DNA of 64,000 nucleotides from the NCBI GenBank assembly GCA_028023455.1, contig JAQFVV010000559.1, positions 310,001 through 374,000 on the forward strand, read 5' to 3'. This document shows positions 46,749 through 56,129 of the stretch, in pieces (positions within the stretch are counted from its first letter, which is position 1; each line of letters starts with the position of its first letter). The DNA comes from Epiperipatus broadwayi (Eukaryota > Onychophora > Udeonychophora > Euonychophora > Peripatidae). A program made the translations under genes and the position numbers. The notes under the pieces are model-generated. The model was given only the letters and a program-made list of their open reading frames with translations. It did no database searches and had not been told where the DNA came from.

Positions 46749-47156
46749 ATTTGCCTATACTGAATGTTTTTTATATATGTAAGTAGAGAGGTTTGAATTA
46801 AAAATCCTGTCGATATTCATCATCCACTGCATTTCAACCAACCGATACATATGATCACAGGCAGATAGATGATCCTCAATATACATATTCATGCTGAACC
46901 AGCACTCAAAAGTTGGGCCAGATCATAATCTCCCACATATATATACAATCAGTGTTCAGCTTATATAAGCCAAGTGCTAATTGTATATATGTGTGGAAGA
47001 TTATGATCTGGCTCAACTGATGAGTGCTGGTTCTGCATAAAATATGGATATTGAGGAACTATCTTTTTCACATGCATGTGCTCATGTGTATCGGTTGCGT
47101 AAGATGGAGTGGGGGATGAATATAGACTGAAAAATCCTAAGTTCAAATCTCTCTAC
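46749..47156. mobile_element. Inverted-pair retrozyme with probable 12-bp target-site duplication
   Basis: TTATTATAATTA occurs at 46737-46748 and 47157-47168 (AT-rich, so moderate evidence). The ends GTAGAGAGGTTTGAA and TTCAAATCTCTCTAC are inverted repeats. The left half is minus-oriented with a ruined ribozyme (CTTTTGA, GAAT). The right half is plus-oriented with a better one at 47012. Confidence 0.7.
47012..47055 (+). ncRNA. Hammerhead ribozyme copy with compensatory stem I change, damaged core
   Basis: CTCAA, CTGATGA (47017-47023), GTGCTGGTTCTGCAT, AAAA (should be GAAA), TATGGATA, TTGAG. Relative to ACCAA/TTGGT, the second pair changed from C-G to U-A on both strands, keeping stem I. The GAAA-to-AAAA change should abolish cleavage. 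Confidence 0.6.
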
Positions 47157-47400
47157 TTATTATAATTATAAATAAATAATGAATTCTCTGAAAATTTATA
47201 ATTTTATATTAACTTTAATGTAATTTTTATATATAAAGCCTTTTATAATTTAAATAATTATCTTTAATATTATCTGTGATAATTTGGACAAAATAATACA
47301 TGAGATAAAAAAAATTTAAAATTTTTTTAAATATGCCTGTTTTATATATAATAACAACTGAAGTCACCATTTTTAATATTAAAAATAATTCAAATAAAAT

Positions 47401-48090
47401 AAAAACAGGCAAAACTCACTATATATATTGCCACACACAATAAGCTAGAGTAATCAATGGATGCCAGAAGGCTTGTGCATAAAATCCTCATCTAGTGCCT
47501 ACTCATCCAATATCCCCAGACTAGTTTCTGGCTTATGGCCTTCATCAGTGAGGAGCCTTAGATCTGAGAGCACTGCACCCAGATCTTAGGATCTAATGCA
47601 ACCCTCCAGCAAAGACCTTTTATCTCCATTTAACTACAAAACTATGAGTCTTAAACTGAAAACACCTTAATGTTTTCAATCCAAACCCATCAGCTTATAT
47701 AGTCATATGGGTCTGAACCCAGTTAGTACCCATACAATTTGGTGTCTTTGGTTCTATAATAACCATAACCACCAATATCCTATTAGGCAGGATTAGTTTT
47801 AAGATAAAAGGTGGTTGCTGGAGGGTTGCATTAGATCCTAAGATCTAGGTGCAGTGCTCTCAGATCCAAGGCTTCTCACTGACGAAGGCCATAAGCCAGA
47901 AACAAGCCAGAAACTAGTCTGGGGATATTGGATGAGTAGGCACTAGATGGGGATTTTATGCACAAGCCTTCTGGCATCCATTGATTACTCTAGCTTGTTG
48001 TGTGTGGCAATATATATAGTGAGTTTTGCCTGTTTTAACAACAGTTATTCACAAGCATAAGAGGTGGTGGTCATGTGATGTTTATTGGCT
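47401..48090. mobile_element. Foldback family B element, long form (~690 bp)
   Basis: Opens AAAACAGGCAAAACTCACTA and has the inverted counterpart TAGTGAGTTTTGCCTGTTTT near 48015-48034. Arms of about 190 bases carry AGTAATCAATGGATGCCAGA and GCACTAGATGG. The centre (47600-47810) is single-copy with AAGACCTTTTATCTCC and an inverted AGATAAAAGGT. The tail runs through CACAAGCATAAGAGGTGGTG to the right end. The flanks TTCAAATAAAATA (47388-47400) and CTCAAATATAATA (right) may be a diverged target duplication. Confidence 0.75.
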
Positions 48091-48718
48091 CAAATATAAT
48101 AAAGTAATATGCACATAAGTCAAAAGTTTACATATAATAAATTTTAAATTTCTTACATTCATGTTATAAATTTTCTTTGAATAATAATTTACTTAAATAT
48201 TTTTTACAAATTAAATTTTACTACTAATAAATCTTTATAGTTTAAAGCATATCTAAAATATTTTTTAAAAAATTATATATTGCCAACTTCATAAACATTT
48301 CATTTCAAAATTTTGTTAAATTTTAATTGCGGAACAATATGTTTTAAAATTGGTAAATCAATTAACTTAAAATCTTTACGCAAAAAGTACAAACATTACA
48401 ACTTTATATTTAATTTTTTCTTATCAGTTTTCAAATTAATTCTAAGTACATTAATATAAATTTTTCATATAATTATGTAATTTAATTATTTTAATTTAGT
48501 TAGATGTCAAACTATTTTAAATATAATTCGTTTTGTGTGTATTTTTTTGCAAATCTTGTCGTAAAGTATATTTAATATATGGCTATATATGTGTGTATAA
48601 CAAAAAATATATTTAATGTATGACATATATAACCAAATTTGCTTAATTATTTATAAATTATTTATTTATATGGAGATAATTAATACATTCATAAAATATG
48701 TATAAATGAGCTTGATTT

Positions 48719-48828
48719 TATATATATGTGTGTCATAGCTTCGGCCGGGAGGCGAACCCACAACCGTCTGCAACCAACTACTTGCTTGCAAGGCAGCTGC
48801 GATGACCTCTCGGCTAACAACACTTGAC
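48719..48828 (-). mobile_element. tRNA-derived SINE with 16-bp target-site duplication
   Basis: TAAATGAGCTTGATTT is repeated exactly at 48703-48718 and 48829-48844. The minus strand reads as a tRNA-like head: A-box-like TTAGCCGAGAGGTCATCG, an anticodon-like arm GCAGCTGCCTTGCAAGC (loop CTTGCAA), and B box GGGTTCGCCTCCC. It then ends in a short TA-rich tail. The length of 110 bp is typical of a minimal SINE. The perfect long duplication indicates a young insertion by LINE-type machinery. Confidence 0.85.
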
Positions 48829-49214
48829 TAAATGAGCTTGATTTCTCATACTATATTATTTATATATTACTTTTTTCTTTGAGTAATTCCCTTTCCAAGC
48901 TTTTGCTTTTTTTATGCTATTCAAATTAATTATTAAAAAATTCTAAAAACCTTGAAGTTTTGTTAATAAATTATTTATATATTTATATGTATTCGAAACT
49001 AAATTTTCATACAAATGTCGAAATGCTATTATAAGTACTTGTTTTCTTCTCTATATATGCTCTCTAGTTTTACCACTGCTGTGCACTGAGGATAACATTT
49101 TTATAGAAAATGTGAAGGATTGTAAAATTAGTAATAATTAACATCAAAAACCATTGGGAGGGGGCGCTGTCTACAAATCATTAAAATAAATCAAATGGCT
49201 TTATTGCTTGGAAG

Positions 49215-49325
49215 TTATTTTAAGAAATTCTAAGAGATGAAAACGCGAGAATCGAAATTGATCTGAGGATCTCAACTTCCAAAGTCTGATCCCCCTGCCA
49301 CTGTACTAAACCAAGCAGGTCATTT
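49215..49325 (-). repeat. Degenerate tRNA-like sequence
   Basis: On the minus strand: A-box-like TGGTTTAGTACAGTGG, a central TCAGACTTTGGAAGTTGA that can form an anticodon-like arm, and a B-box-like ATTTCGATTCTCG. No target duplication was found. It may be an old SINE or a tRNA pseudogene. Confidence 0.4.
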
Positions 49326-50022
49326 GCTAATTGATACTCACTTTATATAAAATATAATATATTGAACTTTAAAATTTTGTTTCTGTATTCCTGAGAAGTG
49401 TAAATGAACAGGGAACGACAACGTTTTAATTCAAAAAAGTCATCATTATTCAATAAAAAGCATTGGGGGGAAGTGGGGATAAGGGAGTAGGGAATTCATA
49501 TTAGATGTTTTAATTTATGTATATAACAATTCAAATTTATCCATTGTGAAATTTTTTACTCTATTGCCCCCCCCCCTCTATATATAGATAATAAACCACT
49601 AGCTTATATAAAATAAAGCCAAAGTTTCCTGGGTTTCTAAAATATGTTTATTGATGTGACATCATAGGATTATCTTTTTGAAATTTAGGCTGCCAGTTGG
49701 ATTATATATAAAAAAGGGAATTAATAATGGTTATCAGATGTATACCTGCATTGGTTTCAGTTTTGAACCCCAAGCCCTCATCAATAAAGGTAAAAAAGCT
49801 AGAAACCACTATGGGCATGGTTATTAAAATTACACTACTAATTACTGATAATTTAATCTTATTACAGATGGCTATAGTAGAGAGCTTATCTTATTTATAA
49901 AATAGTAAGCTAAAGAATCAAGTAATATTGTGATGGTATCGACTGTGGTTATATTTTCTTAGTTGTTATATAATAATTATTTACAAATGCAATAATAAAA
50001 AATTTTTTTTATGTTTATGCAG

Positions 50023-50130
50023 GCTCAAAGATTTGTGTTGACCCTCGGATTCTCATTAGCCTTTGGGGCATTATTTGCTAAAACTTGGCGAGTACATTTA
50101 ATCTGTTCAACAGCAGCAGTAAATCGTAAC
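50023..50130 (+). CDS. GABA-B receptor exon: TM3 and start of intracellular loop 2
   Basis: A 36-codon internal exon of the same metabotropic GABA-B receptor gene. The acceptor is TTTATGCAG, ending at 50022, preceded by a T-rich tract. The donor is a perfect GTAAGT at 50131. Both borders are phase 0. The translation begins AQRFVLTLGFSLAFGALFAK and continues TWRVHLICSTAAVNRN. GFSLAFGALFAKTWRVH is the diagnostic TM3/loop-2 signature of GABA-B receptors and agrees best with subunit 2-like proteins (FGAMFAKTWRVH). Joined to the exon at 5549, the spacing from the conserved Cys to TM3 is normal. Later exons lie beyond the window, as the next 13.8 kb contains none that I recognise. Confidence 0.92.
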
Positions 50131-50334
50131 GTAAGTAGAAGTTAATGTTGTTGTTTTTTTATAAAAGAGAAACTTTATTGAATATAAAATGTTTTACAAG
50201 GTAAATATTGATTTACATAGGTAATATAGAGATTTGAAATGACACATTGAATTTTTTTGTCCATAGCATTTCCAGAAATTGATCAACCCGTGGAACTCAA
50301 AGCATTAATCCACGAAAAGATTAACCATTAAAGA

Positions 50335-51350
50335 CAAATGCAAAAGTCTAGAGTTTAAATATGAGTAGCATTTTAGGAGTACAATATTGAGAAATCCAAT
50401 TTGAGAATAGGAAAACACTTGGAGATAACAACATTGGAAATAATAAATTTAAATAGGGTGAATCACTTGCATTAAAATCATTAGGCCAAACTGCAGATGA
50501 CTTTGCAATAATACTTGGATAAAATCGTTTATAGCAATAATGCTAAAAATTCGCTATGAATAGCGTTTTTTCCCCTCCTTGTGAATGAGAAAATTAACAT
50601 TGGCAATGATCCCCACAACACTCTCATCCAAGCCTTTCTCTCAAAAGAACCAGGATTTAGGCTTTTGGGGCCTCTCCCAACAACCAGATTCTCTCATTTA
50701 ATCAGCAAAGTTGAGTGTAATAAAACTTTTAATTGAAACGTACAATTAGGAATTATTTGTAAAGTCTAGACTTCAAGTATGAATAGTGTTTTAGAAGTAC
50801 AATATTGAGAAATCCAATTTGCAGTAGATAATTTGAGAAATAGGAAAAGATAACATAAAATACAAACTAAATCAATCTACTGTTCAATTCTCCCAAATGG
50901 CCTTGAATATCTTCAGAAGAGAGCAATCCCAAATACTTTGGAAAAAATATGGGAAAACTATGGAAAACAAGGAAAAAAATCCAAGCTTAAAAATGTCTCT
51001 GCTGAAGACCATTCTAATCCATCATGAAAATCACATGAACAGCAAAAGGCCAGCCCTATCAACATTGGAAGTAATAAAATTAAATAAGCCGAATCAATTA
51101 GAATCATGAGGCCAAACTAGAACTTATTTTGCAATAATATATGGATAAAATCATTTATGACAATAACGTTAAAAAATTGCCATAAATAATGTTATTTTTC
51201 CTATCCTGTGAATGAGAAAAACCAACATTGGTAATGATCACCCAGCACCTCCCTCAAAAAAAAATAGGATTTAGGCACCTGGGGGCCTTCCCAACAACCA
51301 GATTCTCTCTCTCATTCATTCAACAAAATGAAATAAAATTTTCATTAAAA
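50335..51350 (+). repeat. Diverged direct duplication (~420-600 bp) beside the second exon
   Basis: Copy 1 (50335-50755) and copy 2 (50755-51350) share AGTACAATATTGAGAAATCC, TTTGCAATAATA-TGGATAAAATC, AACATTGGYAATGATC and CAACAACCAGATTCTCTC. Copy 2 has about 210 extra bases (50860-51070), including an open frame that I do not recognise. Identity is moderate, so the duplication is not recent. Confidence 0.7.
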
Positions 51351-51659
51351 GGTAAAATATCTGTAGAAATCTTTTATAATTTCAATGACTGCCATATAAT
51401 TTACATAGCATTTTTATAAAAGTTGAAATTATTCTTACTTGTGATTACATTGTTTATATATCATGTGTAAGAGGTTTTGGGAGAAAAAGACTACTTTTAG
51501 CATATTTTAGTAAAAAGAAATTTTTAGAAAATTTTAGGAGTATCTCTAGAATTTTCTGCACACATTTTTATTTGTATGTACTTATAATTATTATCTAAAT
51601 ATCTCTGCATTCTCATATGATATGTTATTTATAAATGCATTTGCTTTTATGGGAATGTG

Positions 51660-52007
51660 TATCTCCATTGATCCATCAGTTTATCTACCCATTTATCTAG
51701 TATATCTGTCTACCTATATACCTACTGATCTATATTATTTCTACTTTTTTCTATCTACCTATTTATTCATCTATCTATCTTTTATCTACTTGTCTAAATA
51801 TCTATCAACCTTTCTCATTCTACTTACCTACCTACTTTCCCATTTATCTTCCTACATATTTACTTTTTTAAACATTTTAAACTATTTACCTTATTATCTA
51901 TATGTCTACCTATAATATCTCTCTCTCTATCTATCTCTCTTTCTCTCTATCTCTCTCTCTCTATCTCTCTCTCTCTCTATCTCTCTCTCTCTCTCTATCT
52001 ATCTATC

Positions 52008-52049
<42 letters not shown>

Positions 52050-52050
52050 A
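51660..52050 (+). repeat. Compound microsatellite: CTAT/CTAC, CTCT and TTA runs
   Basis: Imperfect CTAY repeats (51660-51900) are followed by CTCTCTAT units (51918-52008) and a pure TTA run (about 52009-52047). The ORFs through it (poly-Ser/Leu/Tyr) are artefacts of the repeat. Confidence 0.95.
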
Positions 52051-52462
52051 TTATAACATGATTATCTTTCAGTGCATTATATTTTCCCTTATATTTTCTT
52101 TTTTTATCTTTCTTTTTGCATTGCCAAATCCATTTATGTTTTATTACTTTTACAATGCTTCATATACATCTGGGTCTCATTTTATGTGGATTTTTTAAAT
52201 GCGATTTTGAAGTGATTCATGTTTCTTCTTAATATCTTTGTATGCGGTTTTCTTTTATGCGATAAAAATTATTAGATCAGAAATTGAGCTCTGATAACAT
52301 GCAATTACTTTAAATAGTATAAATTTCATGCACTCACACATCATATTTAAAGTAATAGCACATTATCGGAGTTCGACTTCCATTTAATGATTTCAATATT
52401 TTCAGTGCTTTATAATAGTATTGTAATAGATTTTATGCAATAAAGAAGTTCATAATTCACTT

Positions 52463-52662
52463 CACATGATCACCCTTTTTAGGTGCAGTGCTCTCAGATT
52501 CAAGGCTCCTCGCTGACAAAGGCCACAAGCCAGAAACTAGTCTGGTGATATTGGAAGAGTAGGCACTAGATGGGGTTTTATGCACAAGCCTTCTGGCATC
52601 CATTGATTAATCTATTTTGTAGTGTGGCAATATATATATAGTGAGTTTTTGCCTTTTTAATT
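52463..52662. mobile_element. Foldback family B half-element with 17-bp target-site duplication
   Basis: AAGTTCATAATTCACTT is repeated exactly at 52446-52462 and 52663-52679. The 200-base element starts CACATGATCACCC, the conserved family tail. It then holds one arm from GGTGCAGTGCTCTCAGATTC to TATAGTGAGTTTTTGCC. With only one arm, it cannot fold back on itself. It lies in the next intron of the receptor gene. Confidence 0.88.
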
Positions 52663-52679
52663 AAGTTCATAATTCACTT

Positions 52680-53880
52680 AAAATCAGGATTTCCCCATTT
52701 TATATTCAAACATTAAATTTTACAAGATTATAATGTAAATCTGTTCAAATGTTATAGATGCTTATATTATGCATGTTGTTGTTTTTGTATCGTAAATCAC
52801 ATTCTATTTTTGCTTTTTAAAAAAGGAGTACATAATCAATTAATCATTTAGTGTCCGCAAGTTTATTTTTAAAAGGTGAGTAACAGCGGTGGGCACAATT
52901 AAATTTGACAATTAAAATCTGATTTTTAATTGTAATTAACAATTTAAAAATTACGCAATGTGATTTGAAAGTAGTGTGATGTGAAATTTGATTTTTAAAT
53001 GGAATTGAAAATTAAAGACAAAAATAAGAATTTAATTTTTAATTGTTAGTTTTAATTAAATTTTGCCCAATAGTGGTGAGTAAAGTGTCTTTTTATTATC
53101 ATAAGTCTAAGTTCTTATTTTTATTTTAAACTTATGGTTTACCCCTAATGGAGATGAAAAACACCCAAGAAAATAAATTTCTTTGGAAACAAAAATTTCA
53201 ATTTTAGATTGCTTAGCGAAATGGGCAAGGTCAACAGTTATTGGAAAACATTTTAGTTTGCGTGAGTCAAGTTGGCGCTAGTTGTATTTCCTCTTGTGAC
53301 AAATCTGATGTCTTACTAGTTCACAAATAAACCTGCATATTGTCAAATAGTGATAATATTAAAATACTGTGCATGTATGAAAAAAACATAAAATACTGTA
53401 AATTACGCATAAAAATATATTGTTTTGAATAAAATCAAATACTGTAGTTAATAAACAAAGTAAAAAAAGTTTGTCTTGTATCAATTTTTTTCAAATTTGA
53501 AATTTTTTATTAGTCATATTTTATTTCCTTATTTCTTTTTATGCAAATTTTAAAGTAATTTTACTTTGTTGCTTTGCTTTTATGCGATTTTTGAAAATTA
53601 CAGTACATATTCCCCATTTTTCAAGGTAAGTTAAGTCTATTTTTGGGTGATTTGTTTTGTGTGTATTTTCTGAGGAACCTATCTATTGCATAAAATGAGA
53701 CCCAAGTGTAATTACAATCTACTATCGATTGGAAAAAATAAAGAATAAAATAAAAAATAAATGAAATAAAAATAATATATATATCTGATTATAGGAAGTA
53801 TTGGTCGACAAATATAAAATATAAATAAGGTTAAAATATATAATATACATACGAAGGTAATAATTATTTAGAGTTGTATA
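52680..53880. other. AT-rich intronic DNA, nothing recognised
   Basis: AT-rich sequence. A small inverted pair around 52895-53050 is built from TTTAATTGTAATTAACAATT-type runs. There is no coding frame. Confidence 0.5.
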
Positions 53881-53884
53881 TAAA

Positions 53885-56125
53885 GATATTTGTGGGTATA
53901 TAAATAATGGGCTGCAAAAAGGAGTTTGCTATTAACTGAAAGGAGACCCTTTGATTCCTCTTGGAGACCTTAAAGGAACCAAGCTGGGCAAAGTCCTAAT
54001 GTTGACTCCATACATTATTGTCATTGCAGCTGTTATTACTATGTGATTATTCACATAGTATACAAACATGGATGGGCTGTTCACCAACATGCATTAGCTA
54101 TCATGGTGAGTTTATTGGCTTTTTACCTCTGAGTTTAAGATCAAGAAACACCATGGTCTTTCTTCTCGGTTGTCTGATAAGACAGAATGATTATTTGTGC
54201 AAATGATATTTTTCCAATAGATATATTCAATTATGACAGACAAAAATAAATCATGGCTCTTATTCTCAGGAGGCTGTAAAGTCACCAACCAAGTTGGTAA
54301 CCAGAGGCAGGGGGTGCTAAGAATCCCTGATTGTGGACCCAGCTGCTATCTGATGATGACTTTTTATTTAGGTACTTACAACTGCAGATCACTTTCAAGT
54401 GTAGGAAGATTGTAAGAATTAGAAGAAGAACTGGCTTATATTAAATGAGACATTATTGAAGTTTGTGAAGTTAGAAGAAAAGATGAAGAGACAATTGATT
54501 TAAAAAGTAGACATGTACTCTATTATAAAGGCACAAATATTACAAGTGAACTAAGTGGAAGAACAACATTGTGGAGATTGATGGTGTATCAGACAGAGTG
54601 GCAGTGTTAGTTATACAACTTAATAGCAGATACCAAATGCAGATAATTCAGGTTTATGCCCCAACAACTTCTCATAGTAATGAAGTAGTAGAAAATTTTT
54701 ATATGGATGTACAAAAGACTTTTGATCAGAGTAAACAACATTTTAAAATTGTTATGCGGTTATGGGAATAGAAATGAGAGAGGACATGGACTTGTGGATT
54801 TTGCAGAAAAAGAAAAGCTTTATATTATGAATTCTTTTTTTTTTTAAAAAAAATGTTAAAAGGAAATGGACATGGAAGCATCCAAATGATGGTACAGCAG
54901 AATTGGATTATATTTTGACTAACAGAAGATACATATTTCAAAATTGTAATGTTCTTAATAAATTTACACAGGAAGTGATCATCGATTAGTAAGATGTAAG
55001 ATACGTGTTAATGCAAAACTAGAAAGACAAAAATTATTAAGAAAAACAATATTTACAGTTGATATTCTTAATCTTCAGAAACATTCTAATGAATTTAAAT
55101 TAAAACTTACAAATCAGTTTCAAGTATTAGTAGACTTTGAACATGATTCAGATTTGAATGAAATTAATATGAAAATAACTGATACACTTTTAAAAACTGA
55201 ACAAAGATAGCTGGTAGAAAAAAGCAGCAATTGACCAATAAAATTTCTACTGAGACTAGAGAATTTATGAAGAAAAGAACGTGCTAATAGCTCTAAACAA
55301 GCTTTTTTAAAAAATGATAAATGCTACAAGAGATGCATTAGAAATCTTTATTTGAACTATTGAAAGATATATAGCTATGGCTCTCTTCAGCGATGAGCTA
55401 AAACACCAGGAGTGTTCTAGCTTCTTGCTGAAGAGAGCCATAGCTATATATCTTTCAATAGTTCAAATAAAGATTTCTAATGCATCTCTTGTAGCATTTA
55501 TCATTTTGAAAAAAAGAAGGAATATGAATGTATACAAAAATGATGCATTGAATATCTCAAATTTTGTAAAATGGTGTGGAAAAGAGTTGAAAATGATATA
55601 AGAAAGTATAACTGTGAACTAGTAAGGAAAACTGTAGAAGAGAATAAAAGTCTCAAGAGTGTAAAACAACACTTTGGTATTGGTAAGAAATTTATATCTG
55701 CATTAAGAAAAAAAATGAAATTATTACTAAAAAAAGAGATGACATCATGAAAAGGTAAAAGACTTTTATCAAGAATTATATAGTAATAAAAAACAAGTAC
55801 CTTCTATATCTTATCTATTACATCTTCCGAATTGCCCAGAATTTTAAATGAAGAAGTGAGACATGCAATTAAATGTATGAAGAAAGAAAGGTTCCAGGTA
55901 ATGATAGAATTATAATTGATATCACTCAACATGACTCAAATCCTAAGCAAAAGTACCTGGAATCTGATCATGCTTGAGATACACAGGTCTGGAGCAATCC
56001 TGAAGTCTAACCTATTTTCCTATTCTTCGAGTCTCTGATCCAATGAACAACAATCGATACAGCACAATTATTTTAATTCAGGCCCGGAAGCAAAGCGGTA
56101 GAGCATAAGATCAGACTGATGATGA
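53885..56125 (+). mobile_element. RTE-like non-LTR retrotransposon, internally deleted and frameshifted
   Basis: From about 54361 the frames give GTYNCRSLSSVGRL (start of an APE-type endonuclease), EVCEVRRKDEETI, then at 54571-54771 DGVSDRVAVLVIQL, YQMQIIQVYAPTTSH and VENFYMDV. Next come RGHGLVDFAEKEKLYIMNS, WTWKHPNDGTAELDYILTNR and GSDHRLVRCKI, which include the catalytic SDH motif. The RT linker and the very start of the RT follow (EERKVPGNDRIIID near 55880-55920). The sequence then jumps to a 3' UTR-like segment ending CAGACTGATGATGATGATTG at about 56125, the short-repeat tail typical of RTE elements. The RT palm is deleted and stops are frequent, so it is inactive. Confidence 0.8.
55311..55507. 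repeat. 197-bp palindrome inside the LINE
   Basis: 80-base arms at 55311-55390 and 55428-55507 are exact inverted copies as far as I can read them. The 37-base centre is itself partly palindromic (GCTAAAACACC and AGTGTTCTAGC). It sits between the endonuclease and RT regions, where coding continues only on the distal side, so one arm is an inverted duplication of LINE sequence. Confidence 0.95.
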
Positions 56126-56129
56126 TGAT

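Larger units (their letters stand above)
5664..50022 (+). other. 44.4-kb intron of the GABA-B receptor gene
   Basis: Spans from the GTAAGT donor at 5664 to the TTTATGCAG acceptor ending at 50022. The two flanking exons are both phase 0 at this junction and together give the unbroken stretch C-A-A-Q-R-F-V-L before TM3, with the same Cys-to-GFS spacing as other family members. All the mobile elements between these coordinates therefore sit in one transcribed intron. No open frame inside it resembles a host gene. Confidence 0.85.

Noticed and set aside
51622-52198. ORFs rich in Tyr, Leu and Ser with apparent membrane segments
   Set aside because: They are translations of CTAT, CTCT and TTA microsatellite; the hydrophobicity is an artefact.
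11442-55507. CRISPR-like array among the repeats
   Set aside because: Repeats are long, variable in spacing and flanked by target duplications. The DNA is clearly eukaryotic, with spliced exons.
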